64,000 nucleotides of DNA, from assembly GCF_900187365.1 (NCBI RefSeq), contig NZ_FYDG01000008.1, positions 1 through 64,000 of the forward strand, written 5' to 3'. The position numbers were made by a program, and so were the translations under genes. The notes under the pieces were generated by a model. That model did not search any database, had not been told where the DNA came from, and saw only the letters and a list, made by a program, of their open reading frames with translations. Shown piece after piece: positions 32,594-42,399 of the stretch. The stretch is from Rhodoblastus acidophilus. Lineage in GTDB: Bacteria; Pseudomonadota; Alphaproteobacteria; Rhizobiales; Beijerinckiaceae. Position 1 is the first letter of the stretch. Each line of letters begins with the position of its first letter.

Positions 32594-34975
32594 ATGGCGC
32601 GTGCAAACGCGGCAGACTCGTCCCTTTGCCTGGACACGACAGCCTCCGGACTGTTTTTCGCCCTCTCCCCGAAGGGCGATGCGTCCGCGCGCGACGACGA
32701 GGCCGAGGCGCCCCCGCCCCAGCCGCGGCGGCCGGCGCCGCGACGGCCGTCGCTGTTCAATCCCTCGCGCCTTGAAGCTCTGTTGCGTCGCGTCGTCCCA
32801 GTGGCGGCCGGCCTGTTCCTGCTGTTGTTGCTCGGCCTCGCGCTCGACGCGACGCTGCAATCCTATTACCAGGTCGAGCCGGAGGCCCTGTCCGAACTCG
32901 AAGCCATCGGCCAGCTCGCCGCCGACGACGTGGAGGCCGCGTTGCGCAACGCCTCGCCCGGCGCCCCCGCCTCCGTTCTGCTCGACTCCACCCGCCGGCA
33001 TATTGTCGCGCGCGGACGCTCCGTGCTGTTGAGCGACCGCGCCGGGCAGATCGTGGCGGTGCTGCCGGAGGGCGCGGGCGCGGGGGCGCTGACCGACCGT
33101 CTCGGCGGCGCGCCGCTGGCCGTTCTCGGCGAGAAGGCCGGAGCCATGCGCATCGCCGGGCCGAACGGTCTCGACATGCTCGCCGCCGTGCGCAATCTCG
33201 ACGGTCCGTTCGGCCAGATCGCCGTGATTCAGCCAGTCGACCTCGCCTTCGCCGAATGGCGCGCCTCCGCCTGGCGCGCCGCCCTGCTGCTGCTCGGCAC
33301 CGCCGCCATGCTCGCCCTGCTGGTGTTCGCCTTCGTGACCCAGGCGCGCCGCGCCGCTCAGGCCGAGACCGAGCGGACCCGCATCCGCGCCCGCATCGAC
33401 GCGGCGCTGGAGCACGGCCGCTGCGGCCTGTGGGACTGGAATCTCGCCACCGGCCGCATTCACTGGTCCGAGTCGATGTACGACATGCTGGGCATGCCCG
33501 CCCGCGACGAATTCCTGTCGTTCGGCGAAATCCGCGCCCTGCTGCACCCCGACGACGGCGACCTCGCCGACATCGCCGAGCAACTCACCGCCGGCGCCCT
33601 GCAAACCGTCGATCACGCGTTCCGCATGCGCGACGCGCGCGGCGCTTTCGTCTGGCTGCGCGCCCGCGCCCAGGTGATCCGCGACGCCGCCGACGGCCAG
33701 CCGCATCTGGTGGGCATCGCCGTGGACATTTCCGAGCAGCAGCGCCTCGCCGAGCACAGCGCCGCCTCCGACCGCCGTCTGCGCGACGCCGTCGAGACCA
33801 TTTCCGCCGCTTTCGTGCTGTGGGACGAGCACAACCAGCTCGTGCTGTGCAATTCGCGGTTCCAGCGCCTGCACGGCCTGACCGACGCCTGCGTGGCCCC
33901 CGGCGCGAGCTATGCCCAAGTGATGGCCAATTCGCAGCCTCTGGTCGAATCCAGCGAAACCGTGCGCGACGCCGACGGCGGCGGCCGCGTCTACGAGGCG
34001 CGCCTCGCCGACGGCCGCTGGCTGCAGATCAACGAGCGCCGCACCAAGGACGGCGGCTATGTTTCGGTCGGCGCCGACATTTCCGACCTCAAGCGGCATG
34101 AGCAAAGCCTGCTCGACGGCGAGCGCAAGCTGATGGCCACCATCGCCGACCTGCGCAAATCGCGCCAGACCCTGGAATTGCAGGCGCAGCAGCTCGCCGA
34201 ACTGGCCGAACGCTACCTCGAACAAAAAGCCGCCGCCGAGGCCGCCAACCGCGCCAAGAGCGACTTCCTCGCCAATATGAGCCATGAGCTGCGCACGCCG
34301 CTGACCCACATCATCGGCTTCGCGGAAATGATGGAAAATGAGATTTTCGGCGCCATCGGCCACCAGCGCTATCTCGGCTATGCCGGCGATATCCGCAAAT
34401 CCGGCGAATATTTGCGCGGCGTGATCGGCGACGTGCTCGAAATGTCCCGGCTCGAAGCCGGCCAGATCACCGTCGCCGCGCGCGAAATCGATGTCGCCGT
34501 CGCGCTCGATCAGGCGGTGGCGGATTTCCAGGACGCCGCGAGAGCCAAGCAGGTGACGCTGACGCTCGAGGCGCCACGCGACAAAAAGGCGTTCGCCGAC
34601 GCGGCGGCCCTGTCCAAGATTCTGGAGACGCTGCTCAAGAACGCGCTGAAATTCACGCCGCGCGGCGGCCATGTCGCGCTGCGCGCCCAGGCGTCCGGCG
34701 CGGGATGCGAGATCGAGGTGGAGGACACCGGCTGCGGCATGAGCCCCGAGGAGATCCAGCAGGTCTGCCGTCCGTTCGAGCAGAAATCGCCGCTGATGGT
34801 GGATGGCATGAAGGGCCCCGGCCTCGGCCTGTCCATCGCCCGGTCGCTGGTGGAGCTGCACGGCGGCGCGCTGCAGATCGACTCGGCGCCTGGACAGGGC
34901 GCGCGGGTGCGCTTCACCCTGCCCGGCCCCGGCGAGGCCAGCGCCAACAAGATCGCCCTGACCACCGCCGCGTGA
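32594..34975 (+). CDS. PAS-domain membrane sensor histidine kinase (PdhS/PleC-like)
   Basis: The 793-residue protein has two membrane helices at about 63-85 and 228-252, enclosing a periplasmic region. Two PAS domains (about 262-385 and 395-500) and a coiled coil follow, then HisKA with His564 in NMSHELRTPLTHIIGFAEMM. An HATPase domain with N box LLKNALKFT, G1 DTGCGM and G2 GPGLGLS completes it. The FGAIGHQRYLGYAGDI stretch is typical of the DivJ/PleC/PdhS group that feeds DivK, but also of other PAS kinases. No response regulator is adjacent. AGGGAG lies seven bases upstream of the ATG. Confidence 0.85.
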   Translation: MARANAADSSLCLDTTASGLFFALSPKGDASARDDEAEAPPPQPRRPAPRRPSLFNPSRLEALLRRVVPVAAGLFLLLLLGLALDATLQSYYQVEPEALSELEAIGQLAADDVEAALRNASPGAPASVLLDSTRRHIVARGRSVLLSDRAGQIVAVLPEGAGAGALTDRLGGAPLAVLGEKAGAMRIAGPNGLDMLAAVRNLDGPFGQIAVIQPVDLAFAEWRASAWRAALLLLGTAAMLALLVFAFVTQARRAAQAETERTRIRARIDAALEHGRCGLWDWNLATGRIHWSESMYDMLGMPARDEFLSFGEIRALLHPDDGDLADIAEQLTAGALQTVDHAFRMRDARGAFVWLRARAQVIRDAADGQPHLVGIAVDISEQQRLAEHSAASDRRLRDAVETISAAFVLWDEHNQLVLCNSRFQRLHGLTDACVAPGASYAQVMANSQPLVESSETVRDADGGGRVYEARLADGRWLQINERRTKDGGYVSVGADISDLKRHEQSLLDGERKLMATIADLRKSRQTLELQAQQLAELAERYLEQKAAAEAANRAKSDFLANMSHELRTPLTHIIGFAEMMENEIFGAIGHQRYLGYAGDIRKSGEYLRGVIGDVLEMSRLEAGQITVAAREIDVAVALDQAVADFQDAARAKQVTLTLEAPRDKKAFADAAALSKILETLLKNALKFTPRGGHVALRAQASGAGCEIEVEDTGCGMSPEEIQQVCRPFEQKSPLMVDGMKGPGLGLSIARSLVELHGGALQIDSAPGQGARVRFTLPGPGEASANKIALTTAA

Positions 34976-34978
34976 GGC

Positions 34979-35239
34979 TCACGCCTCGCGCCGGCCGGCG
35001 AACGCCGCGTCCATATGGGCGGCCAGCGCCAGATCCTTGTCGGTGACCTTGCCGGCGTCGTGGGTGGCGAGTTCGACCCAAATCTTGTTGTAAATATTCT
35101 TCCATTCGGGGTGATGGTCTTCCCGTTCGCAATACAGCCCGACCTCGACCATGAAGGCCAGCGCCTGCGGAAACCCCGCGAAATCGTAGCGCCGCGCGAT
35201 CCTGCTTTCGTCGCCGCTCCAGCCCTCCGGTATGCGCAT
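34979..35239 (-). CDS. phhB: Pterin-4a-carbinolamine dehydratase
   Basis: The start at ATG 35239 (AAGGGA seven bases upstream) gives 86 residues, the standard family size. The catalytic signature EDHHPEWKNIYNKIWVELATHDAG is complete. The enzyme dehydrates 4a-hydroxytetrahydrobiopterin; in bacteria without phenylalanine hydroxylase it may salvage other pterins. No phhA is nearby. It converges with the kinase gene, leaving three bases between the stops. Confidence 0.9.
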   Translation of the reverse strand: MRIPEGWSGDESRIARRYDFAGFPQALAFMVEVGLYCEREDHHPEWKNIYNKIWVELATHDAGKVTDKDLALAAHMDAAFAGRREA

Positions 35240-35318
35240 CGTCGTTCCCTTCCGCTTTGCGTGACGCCCGCCCTCGGCTAAAAGGCGCGAATTCCTGATG
35301 TGGGTCGCCTTCCCGGAA

Positions 35319-36257
35319 ATGTCCATGCGCCTGAACTTCGCTTTCGCTCTCTGCCTTCTCGCCGCCCCCGCCCTCGCCGAGGGCGCGGCCGGCCTCGTCA
35401 ATGAAACCGCGGTCGCCGTCGCCAACCGCTCCACGCCGGAACTTTGCGCCGAGCGCGACAATGTGGCGCTGGAGTTCGTGTCGCCGGAGGTGCGCCATAT
35501 GGAGGTGCAGGCGACCCATCCGGCTTATGTCGGCATGATCGGCCACGACCGCTGGGCGCCGGACTTTTCCGCCTGCAACATGCCGCACGGCGAAGGCGCC
35601 CTGCCGCGCAAGACTTTTTATGAATCCCCCACCCTGTGGCTGACCGGCCTGACCGACCCCGCCTTCTGGCGGCCGGGAACCGTGCCGATCAAGGTCGGCG
35701 ACCGCGTCGAAACCGGGTTCAACTACATCCAGGTCTGGATGCTCTATCGCGAGCGCGCCGAGGAAGTGCTGGTTCTCTATCCCTCCGACGGCTATTGGCG
35801 CATCCGCCCGCTGCCGTTTGGCGAAATGCGCTGGACCGCCTATGGCTCGTCCTTCCTGATCGGCCCGGTGGAGGTGCAGGACCGCCCGATCGTCGCGCTG
35901 AAGGACATTGTGTTCGACCCCGACAAAAGGGCGTTCACGCTCAATTTCGCGCGCGGCGGCTCGGCCGTGGTGACGTTGAAGGCGGTCGACCAGGATCATA
36001 TCGCGCTCGACGTGAGCTATTCCGGCGCCATGCCGAACAATCTGCCGTTCGCCGCCATGCGCTCGATGTATGTGAGCGACGCCAACGCCGACGTGTCCTC
36101 GGTCGCCTGGCGCGTCAAAAACGGCGACGGCTGGGGTCAGGCCCCGATCCTGTCGTGGAAGGGCGGCGACGTGACCGAGCTTTGGGCGGGCCGCGCCATA
36201 CCGTCGCGCCACAACCAGTCGGCGCCCGACATGATTTTCTCCCACTTCCGGCCCTGA
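35319..36257 (+). CDS. Secreted hypothetical protein, about 312 aa
   Basis: Not recognised. A signal peptide (MRLNFAFALCLLAAPALAEG) is clear; the start may be ATG 35319 or 35325 (an ATG at 35298 would lengthen it). The mature protein is rich in aromatic residues and beta strands (YWRIRPLPFGEMRWTAYGSSF). It contains two Cys and ends in DMIFSHFRP. It precedes the acyltransferase gene by three bases, so the two are likely cotranslated and may act together on an envelope or exported glycan. Confidence 0.7.
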   Translation: MSMRLNFAFALCLLAAPALAEGAAGLVNETAVAVANRSTPELCAERDNVALEFVSPEVRHMEVQATHPAYVGMIGHDRWAPDFSACNMPHGEGALPRKTFYESPTLWLTGLTDPAFWRPGTVPIKVGDRVETGFNYIQVWMLYRERAEEVLVLYPSDGYWRIRPLPFGEMRWTAYGSSFLIGPVEVQDRPIVALKDIVFDPDKRAFTLNFARGGSAVVTLKAVDQDHIALDVSYSGAMPNNLPFAAMRSMYVSDANADVSSVAWRVKNGDGWGQAPILSWKGGDVTELWAGRAIPSRHNQSAPDMIFSHFRP

Positions 36258-36260
36258 CCG

Positions 36261-37196
36261 ATGGCCCAAGGCCGCCTGCCCTGGATCGACGCGACGCGCG
36301 GCCTGGCGCTGCTGGCGATGGCGGCGTTTCACCTGACCTGGGATCTCGCCGCCTTCAATTGGATCGACGGCGCGGTGACGGCGTCGCGCGGGTTCCATCT
36401 GCTCGGCCATTGCATCGCCGCCAGCTTTGTGGCGCTGGCGGGTCTTAGCCTCGTGCTGGCGCGCCGGGCGCGGAACCGCCCGCTGGCGCGCGATCCGCGC
36501 TATTGGCGGCGCTGGGGGCAGGTGGTCGCGGGCGCCGGCGCCGTGTCCCTGGCCAGTTTGCAACTGTTCCCCGACGCGCCGATCTTTTTCGGCATCCTGC
36601 ATTGCATCGCCTTGTCGAGCGTGCTGGCCCTGCCCCTGGTCGAGGCGCCGCTCGCGGCGGTCGTTGGCGTGGCGGCGCTGGCGCTGGCGGCGCCGCTGCT
36701 GTTCGCCGCGCCGGCGTTCGATGGCGAGCTCTGGTGGTGGATCGGGCTTTCGACCTTCCAACCCGCCAGCAACGATTATCGCCCGTTGCTGCCGTGGTTC
36801 GGCGTGTTGCTGCTGGGCGTCGCGGCGGCGCGTCTCTTTCCGGCGCGCGGCGCGCAAGGGCCGGCGCCCTCCTTCCTCCGCCCTCTCGCCTTCCTCGGAC
36901 GGCGCTCGCTCGCCTTCTATCTGATCCACCAGCCCATTCTCTACGGCGCGCTGGCGGCGATCGGCCCGCAGGCGCCGCCCGCCAGCAGCGAGGCCGCCTT
37001 CACGGCGCAATGCGTGGCGCAATGCTACGCCTCCGGCGCCTCCGACTCCCTGTGCGAGACCTCCTGCGCCTGCGTCGTCAGCCGCGCCAAGGCGGCGGGA
37101 CGCTGGACGGCGCTGGTTTCCGGCGCGCTGACCGCCGAGCAGAGGGCGGAGACCCACCGCGACGCCGTGGCCTGCGCCGCGGACGCCGCGCATTAG
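36261..37196 (+). CDS. DUF1624/HGSNAT-like membrane acyltransferase with Cys-rich tail
   Basis: The 311-residue polytopic protein begins with RLPWIDATRGLALLAMAAFHLTWDL, the signature of the heparan-alpha-glucosaminide acetyltransferase-like family. About seven membrane helices follow, with HCIA and YLIHQPILYG in the later ones. These enzymes transfer acyl groups across the membrane to sugars. After the last helix is an extra 75-residue tail with six Cys (CVAQCY, then CETSCAC), which I do not know from the family. It is cotranslated with the secreted protein upstream. Confidence 0.8.
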   Translation: MAQGRLPWIDATRGLALLAMAAFHLTWDLAAFNWIDGAVTASRGFHLLGHCIAASFVALAGLSLVLARRARNRPLARDPRYWRRWGQVVAGAGAVSLASLQLFPDAPIFFGILHCIALSSVLALPLVEAPLAAVVGVAALALAAPLLFAAPAFDGELWWWIGLSTFQPASNDYRPLLPWFGVLLLGVAAARLFPARGAQGPAPSFLRPLAFLGRRSLAFYLIHQPILYGALAAIGPQAPPASSEAAFTAQCVAQCYASGASDSLCETSCACVVSRAKAAGRWTALVSGALTAEQRAETHRDAVACAADAAH

Positions 37197-37318
37197 GCTC
37201 CAAGCTTGAGCTTGAGCATGTTCACGAAAACGTGATCAGAAAATCTGCAAACTGAAGAAGCCGAAGCTGCGCTTGGCGCGTTGGAAGCCCGTTGGTTCCG
37301 ATACGCTAGAGGGAAACC

Positions 37319-37582
37319 ATGGAACACGCAGCTCCGAAAAAGTCGACGCGAGGTTTTGCCTCGATGGATCCTGAGAAGCAGCGCGCCATTGCGCGAAAAG
37401 GCGGCGAAAGCGTGCCGCGCGAGAAGCGCAGCTTCTCGCAAAACGCCAATCTGGCGGCCGAAGCCGGCCGCAAGGGCGGAAAGAGCGTCAATCCCGGCAA
37501 TCGCAGCTTCGCGCGAGACAAGGATCTCGCCAAGAGCGCTGGCCGCAAGGGCGGGCGCGCCGCTCACCCAGCGGTCGAATGA
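37319..37582 (+). CDS. KGG-repeat general stress protein
   Basis: The 87-residue, highly basic protein contains four short repeats of the KGG type (RGFASMDPEKQRAIARKGG, AGRKGGKSVNPGNRSF, AGRKGGRAAHP). The KGG/GsiB family is hydrophilic and induced by stress or starvation; the molecular role is unclear. GAGGG lies six bases before the ATG. A strong terminator follows, so it is a single-gene unit. Confidence 0.85.
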   Translation: MEHAAPKKSTRGFASMDPEKQRAIARKGGESVPREKRSFSQNANLAAEAGRKGGKSVNPGNRSFARDKDLAKSAGRKGGRAAHPAVE

Positions 37583-37653
37583 CCGCGCCATCGCCGCGCA
37601 TAAATGGAACATTGGCCAACAGGCCCAATCAACAGCGGACCAACCGAAAACAA

Positions 37654-37685
37654 AAGAGGCCCCAAAACGGGGCCTCTTGCTTTTT
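37654..37685 (+). terminator. Rho-independent terminator after the KGG gene
   Basis: A 10-bp perfect stem (37654-37663 with 37669-37678) has a 5-base loop and is followed by GCTTTTT. Because the stem starts with A-rich sequence it could also serve petC transcription from the other side. Confidence 0.9.
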
Positions 37686-37732
37686 ATCGACAATCGCTCC
37701 GGCGCGCCTGACGGCGCGCCGCCGATATCGGC

Positions 37733-38569
37733 TCAGTGCGCGACGTCAGACCAGATCGTCCGCTTGGTGAAATACATCAGGCAGGACAGAACCAGCAGGA
37801 AGATCATCACCTTGACGCCGAGCGACTTGCGATCCTCAAGGGTCGGCTCGGCCGCCCAGTAGAGGAAGCTCGCCACGTCCTTGGCGTATTGGTCGAGCGT
37901 CGCCGGAGTTCCGTCCGTGTAGTCGACCTGGCCGTCGGTCAACGGCTTGGCCATGGCGATCTTGTGACCCGGGAAATAGGCGTTCCAGTTCGGGTCCTCG
38001 TCCTTCTCGTAGCCATGCAGGATGGCGTAGATATAGTCGGGGCCGAGTTCCTGATACATGCCGCCGGGGACCGGCAGGGCGTCGAACACGAAGGCGGGGA
38101 AGCCGCGCTCGTACTTGCGGGCCTTGGCCAGCAGCGACATGTCCGGCGGAGCCGAGCCGAGCGCCGCCGCGGCGGCTTCCGGATTGGCGAAGGGCGCCGG
38201 GAAATAATCCGACGGACGGCCGGGACGATCGAACATCTCGCCGGAGGAATTCGGTCCGTCCTTCACCGTATAAGAGGCGGCCAGGGCCTTGACCTCGTCG
38301 ACGGAAAGTTCCGGGCCGCCCGGCTGGGCGAGCGTGCGGATCGGGATGTGCAGCTCGTGGCAGTTGGAGCAGACTTCCTTGTAGATCTTGAAGCCGCGCT
38401 GCAACTGCGCCTTGTCGTATTTGCCGAACGCGCCGGCGAAGGTCCATTGCTGGCGCGTCGGATTGGGCTGCTCCTCTTCGGCGCGCGCGGTCAGGTTGGA
38501 CAGGGCGACCACGCCGGCGAGGAGCGTGGCGGCGCCGATGACTTTGGTGAGGGTCTTGGCGAAGGTCAT
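37733..38569 (-). CDS. petC: Cytochrome c1 of the bc1 complex
   Basis: The 278-residue subunit has a signal peptide, the heme c site CSNCH and the downstream heme ligand region around PPDMSLLAKARK. A C-terminal membrane anchor (VKVMIFLLVLSCLMYF) is present. It accepts electrons from the Rieske protein and passes them to soluble cytochrome c. The gene starts ten bases after petB, with GAGGA eight bases before the ATG. It is separate from petB, unlike the fused fbcH of Bradyrhizobium. Confidence 0.95.
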   Translation of the reverse strand: MTFAKTLTKVIGAATLLAGVVALSNLTARAEEEQPNPTRQQWTFAGAFGKYDKAQLQRGFKIYKEVCSNCHELHIPIRTLAQPGGPELSVDEVKALAASYTVKDGPNSSGEMFDRPGRPSDYFPAPFANPEAAAAALGSAPPDMSLLAKARKYERGFPAFVFDALPVPGGMYQELGPDYIYAILHGYEKDEDPNWNAYFPGHKIAMAKPLTDGQVDYTDGTPATLDQYAKDVASFLYWAAEPTLEDRKSLGVKVMIFLLVLSCLMYFTKRTIWSDVAH

Positions 38570-38579
38570 GAAATGGTCC

Positions 38580-39830
38580 TCACTTCGCGGCGGCGGTCTT
38601 GACGGATTCGGACTTGGCCAGCACAGCCTCGGCGATGGTGGCCGGCACCGGAAGCGTCCGCTCGAACTTCGGCAGGATCGGGAGAACCGCGAAGAAGCCG
38701 AAATACAGCACGCTGAGAATGCGCGACGCGGTCACGTAGGGCTCAGCCGCCGGCATGGCGCCGCAATAGCCGAGGCCGATGCCCACCAGCACGAAGCCCC
38801 AGAACAGCTTCTTGTACAGCGGGCGATACTTGGCCGAACGCACCTTGCTGGTGTCGAGCCAGGGCAGGAAGGCCAGCACCGCAATGGCGCCGAACATCGC
38901 GATCACGCCCATCAGCTTGTCGGGGATCGAGCGCAGGATCGCGTAGAACGGCAGGAAATACCATTCGGGGACGATGTGCGGCGGGGTCTTCATCGGGTTG
39001 GCCGGGATGTAGTTGTCGGCGTCGCCCAGATAGTTCGGGGTGAAGAAGATGAACCAGCAATAGAGCAGCAGGAACACCGTGACGCCCAGGCCGTCCTTCA
39101 TGGTCGCATGGGGGGTGAAGGGCACACAGTCCTTCTTGATGTCCTGGACATCGACGCCGTCGGGGTTGTTCTGACCGGTGACATGCAGCGCCCAGACGTG
39201 CAGGCCGACAACCGCCGCAATGGCGAAGGGCAGCAGGTAATGCAGGGCGAAGAAGCGGTTCAGCGTGGGATTATCGACGGAATAGCCGCCCCACAGCCAG
39301 ACGGTGACCTGATCGCCGACCAGCGGAATGGCCGAGAACAGGTTGGTGATCACGGTCGCGCCCCAGAAGGACATCTGTCCCCACGGCAGCACATAGCCCA
39401 TGAAGCCGGTGGCCATCATCAGCAGGAAGATGATCACGCCAAGGATCCACAGCACCTCGCGCGGGTTCTTGTAGGACCCGTAATAGAGGCCGCGGAACAT
39501 GTGGATATAGACGGCGAGGAAGAACATCGAGGCGCCGTTGGCGTGCGCGTAGCGCATGAGCCAGCCCCAGTTCACGTCGCGCATGATCTTCTCGACCGAG
39601 GAGAAGGCCATCGTCGCTTCCGGCGTGTAGTGCATGGTCAGCACGACGCCGGTGACGATCTGGGCGATCAGCATGAAAGAGAGGATCGCGCCGAAGGTCC
39701 ACCAGTAATTCAGGTTTTTAGGCGTCGGGTAGGCCACAAAGGAATCATAGCCGAAGCTCAAGATCGGCAGGCGGGCTTCAAGCCACTTCACCACGCCGTT
39801 CTTGGGCTCGAAAGTCGAGAGTCCGTGCAT
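38580..39830 (-). CDS. petB: Cytochrome b of the bc1 complex
   Basis: The 416-residue integral subunit has eight membrane helices and the paired His ligands for hemes bL and bH. The quinol-site motif PEWY ([16 protein letters not shown]) is present, and [20 protein letters not shown] is typical. It oxidises ubiquinol at Qo and reduces it at Qi. It is the middle gene of petA-petB-petC. AAAGAG lies seven bases before the ATG. Confidence 0.97.
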   Translation of the reverse strand: MHGLSTFEPKNGVVKWLEARLPILSFGYDSFVAYPTPKNLNYWWTFGAILSFMLIAQIVTGVVLTMHYTPEATMAFSSVEKIMRDVNWGWLMRYAHANGASMFFLAVYIHMFRGLYYGSYKNPREVLWILGVIIFLLMMATGFMGYVLPWGQMSFWGATVITNLFSAIPLVGDQVTVWLWGGYSVDNPTLNRFFALHYLLPFAIAAVVGLHVWALHVTGQNNPDGVDVQDIKKDCVPFTPHATMKDGLGVTVFLLLYCWFIFFTPNYLGDADNYIPANPMKTPPHIVPEWYFLPFYAILRSIPDKLMGVIAMFGAIAVLAFLPWLDTSKVRSAKYRPLYKKLFWGFVLVGIGLGYCGAMPAAEPYVTASRILSVLYFGFFAVLPILPKFERTLPVPATIAEAVLAKSESVKTAAAK

Positions 39831-39861
39831 GTGATATCTCTTTAGAAAAGACAGCGAAGGG

Positions 39862-40386
39862 TTAGCCGATCTTGACCTTGGTGTCGGTCAGGAAGGCATA
39901 GGGCGGCACATCGAGATTGCGCGGCGCCGGGCCTTTGCGGATGCGGCCGGAGGTGTCGTACACCGAACCGTGGCACGGGCAGAACCAGCCGTCGTAATCG
40001 CCCTGCTTGCCGAGCGGAATGCAGCCAAGATGCGTGCAGATGCCGACGACGATCAGCCATTCCGGCTTCTGAACGCGCGTCGAATCGGCCTGGGGGTCGC
40101 GGAGGGAGCTGACATCCACGTCCTGCGCCGCCTTGATCTCTTCAGGGGTGCGGCGGCGGATGAACACCGGCTTGCCGCGCCATTTGACGGTGACGATCTG
40201 TCCCACCGGAATGGAGGTGAGATCGACCTCGGTCGAGGCGAGCGCCAGCGTGGAGGCGTCCGGGCTCATCTGGCTGATCAGCGGCCAAACCACCGAAACG
40301 GCGCCGACGGCCGCCACCGCTCCGGTGGAAATATAGAGAAAATCTCTGCGACTGGTTTCTTCCGTCGAAGTCGTAGCTGTGGACAA
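39862..40386 (-). CDS. petA: Rieske iron-sulfur protein of the bc1 complex
   Basis: The start is uncertain. No ATG is available; TTG 40386 has GGGGA about seven bases upstream and is preferred over TTG 40407. This gives 174 residues. A twin-arginine signal anchor ([22 protein letters not shown]) leads to the soluble domain with the 2Fe-2S motifs CTHLGCIP and CPCHGS. It transfers electrons from quinol to cytochrome c1. It is the first gene of the bc1 operon. Confidence 0.94.
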   Translation of the reverse strand: MSTATTSTEETSRRDFLYISTGAVAAVGAVSVVWPLISQMSPDASTLALASTEVDLTSIPVGQIVTVKWRGKPVFIRRRTPEEIKAAQDVDVSSLRDPQADSTRVQKPEWLIVVGICTHLGCIPLGKQGDYDGWFCPCHGSVYDTSGRIRKGPAPRNLDVPPYAFLTDTKVKIG

Positions 40387-40682
40387 GGTGACATCCCCAG
40401 GTTTCAAGAGCGGCCCGCTGCGCCGGGACGGCTCTGCTTTGCTTGCTTAAGCGAAGCGGTTTTGCGAAGCGCGGTTCGACGCCGCGCGGCGAAAAAGTAA
40501 CCCCTCCGGCTACGTAAGCGCGCCGCAACCGACGCGATGACGAAATGCAGGCCATGAGAGGCCATTCGGCAGGCGCCGTTATTTGGCGCCTTTCCACAGC
40601 ATTGTCCATAGAAACAGCTTGGCAATTTGTTAGGCGCCTAACAAAGTTTTGCGTGGCGGCGCGGGGCCGCTATCTTGCGGCC

Positions 40683-41198
40683 ATGCCCGATACTTTCCCG
40701 CTTTGCCTCGCTTTGTGCCAGCCGGATATTCCCCAGAACGCGGGAACCATGCTGCGCCTGTGCGCCTGCCTCGGACTCGAGGCCGCCCTGATCGAACCCG
40801 CCGCCTTCCCCCTGACGGATCGTCATTTTCGCCGCGCCGGTCTCGACTACCTCGACCAAGTGATGATGAGGCGGCACCTGTCGTTTCGCGCTTTCGAACA
40901 ATGGCGTGCGACAAATGGACGCAGATTGCTGCTACTCTCGACTCACGCGGCCACGCCCTACACCGCCTTCGCGTTCCAGCCCGGCGACATCGTCATGGTG
41001 GGGCGCGAGTCGGCCGGAGCGCCGGACGAGGTTCATCGCGCCGCCGACGCGCGCCTGCGGATTCCGCTGCGCGCCGGCCTGCGCTCGCTGAACGTCGCCG
41101 TCGCCGCCGGCATGGTGTTGGGCGAGGCGCTGCGGCAGATTGGCGGATTTCCGGAAGGAGAGGTTTTTGACGACGCAATTGGACCAGCGCAAGGCTGA
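40683..41198 (+). CDS. trmL: tRNA (cytidine(34)-2'-O)-methyltransferase TrmL
   Basis: The start at ATG 40683 gives 171 residues; the earlier open frame is intergenic. The SPOUT-fold motifs [42 protein letters not shown] and [19 protein letters not shown] are all present. The enzyme methylates the wobble base of tRNA-Leu. Its 3' end overlaps the probable hemF start by about 30 bases. Confidence 0.93.
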   Translation: MPDTFPLCLALCQPDIPQNAGTMLRLCACLGLEAALIEPAAFPLTDRHFRRAGLDYLDQVMMRRHLSFRAFEQWRATNGRRLLLLSTHAATPYTAFAFQPGDIVMVGRESAGAPDEVHRAADARLRIPLRAGLRSLNVAVAAGMVLGEALRQIGGFPEGEVFDDAIGPAQG

Positions 41199-42060
41199 AG
41201 CGGAACAATGGTTTTCCACGCTGCAGTCGCGCATCGTCGCGGCCCTGGAGTCGCTGGAGCGGCGCGCCGAGGCCGTCGCGGCCGGGCCGGACGCCGAACC
41301 GGGGCGCTTCGTCCTGTCGCCCTGGACGCGGACCAATCATGACGGCGCGCCCGGCGGGGGCGGGAGGATGGCCTTGCTCAAGGGCCGCCTGTTCGAAAAG
41401 GCCGGCGTTCACGTCTCCACCGTCCATGGCACCCTCGCCCCGGAATTCGCCCGGCAGATCCCCGGCGCCGAGGACGACCCGCGCTTCTGGGCGGCGGGGA
41501 TCTCGCTGATCGTTCATCCGCTCAACCCCAACGTGCCCGCCGCGCACATGAACACGAGACTGGTCGTGACGTCGCAAAGCTGGTTCGGCGGCGGCGCCGA
41601 TCTCACGCCGGTCCTGAGCGCGCGCCGTTCGCAAGACGATCCGGACACGCAGGCGTTTCATGCGGCCCTGCGCGGCGCCTGCGCCGGCCACGCCGTGGCC
41701 GATTACGCGCGCTACAAGGCGTGGTGCGACGACTATTTCTTTTTGCCCCATCGCAATGAAGCGCGCGGCGTCGGCGGCATATTTTACGACAATCTCGAAG
41801 CCGGCGGCGAGGCTTTCGCGCCCGCCTTCGCCTTCACCCGCGCGGTCGGCGCGGCTTTCGCCGACATTTACCCTCGTCTGGTCGAGGCGAATATGGGAAA
41901 GAACTGGACCGACGCACAGCGCGCGGAGCAACTGGAGCGGCGCGGCCGCTATGTCGAGTTCAACCTGCTCTATGACCGGGGCACGATTTTCGGATTGAAA
42001 ACAGGAGGCAACATCGACTCTATCTTGTCTTCCATGCCGCCCATCGTGACATGGTCCTGA
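41167..42060 (+). CDS. hemF: Oxygen-dependent coproporphyrinogen III oxidase
   Basis: The start is placed at TTG 41167 because AAGGAG lies six bases upstream and no ATG exists near the family N-terminus; a TTG at 41140 lacks a ribosome site. This gives 297 residues. The family motifs [36 protein letters not shown] and [11 protein letters not shown] are present. The enzyme makes protoporphyrinogen IX in heme and chlorophyll synthesis, using O2. The overlap with trmL implies cotranslation. Confidence 0.95.
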   Translation: MTTQLDQRKAEAEQWFSTLQSRIVAALESLERRAEAVAAGPDAEPGRFVLSPWTRTNHDGAPGGGGRMALLKGRLFEKAGVHVSTVHGTLAPEFARQIPGAEDDPRFWAAGISLIVHPLNPNVPAAHMNTRLVVTSQSWFGGGADLTPVLSARRSQDDPDTQAFHAALRGACAGHAVADYARYKAWCDDYFFLPHRNEARGVGGIFYDNLEAGGEAFAPAFAFTRAVGAAFADIYPRLVEANMGKNWTDAQRAEQLERRGRYVEFNLLYDRGTIFGLKTGGNIDSILSSMPPIVTWS

Positions 42061-42091
42061 TTCCCCTTCCCTGCAACGACGAGGACTTCAA

Positions 42092-42289
42092 ATGGAATTC
42101 CGCCCCGGCGATCTCGTGCAACTGAAATCCGGCGGCCGCTCGATGACGGTCGTCAAATCGGACAAGACCAATGTCGATGTGATCTGGTACGGCGAAACCG
42201 ACGACGCCCTGCGCACCGCCACCATTCCGGCCGTTTGCCTTGACGTGATCGAACTCGACGACGACGAGGATTTCGAAGACGACGAGTGA
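42092..42289 (+). CDS. YodC-family protein (DUF2158), 65 aa
   Basis: This small beta-barrel-like protein begins MEFRPGDLVQLKSGGRSMTV and contains VDVIWYGETDD, the DUF2158/YodC pattern. It ends in a strongly acidic tail (DDDEDFEDDE). The function of the family is unknown. GAGGA lies about eight bases ahead of the ATG, and hemF ends 31 bases upstream, so it may share the hemF transcript. Confidence 0.85.
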   Translation: MEFRPGDLVQLKSGGRSMTVVKSDKTNVDVIWYGETDDALRTATIPAVCLDVIELDDDEDFEDDE

Positions 42290-42302
42290 GCGCCCCGCCC
42301 GT

Positions 42303-42334
42303 CGCATTCGGCGAACCTCGGCTCGCCGAATGCG
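42303..42334 (+). terminator. Hairpin after the DUF2158 gene
   Basis: A 12-bp perfect stem (42303-42314 with 42323-42334) has an 8-base loop and lies 13 bases after the stop. Only a weak T-rich stretch follows (GTCCTGTTTTGG at about 42341), so it is a likely but imperfect terminator. Confidence 0.6.
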
Positions 42335-42399
42335 CTCCGGCGTCCTGTTTTGGCGCGTAGCCTTTTCCAAAAACCGCGCGCGCCGTTCGGGATGACGCG

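Noticed and set aside
32477-34861. 794-residue open frame on the minus strand
   Set aside because: Antisense of the sensor kinase; no domain pattern and no ribosome site.
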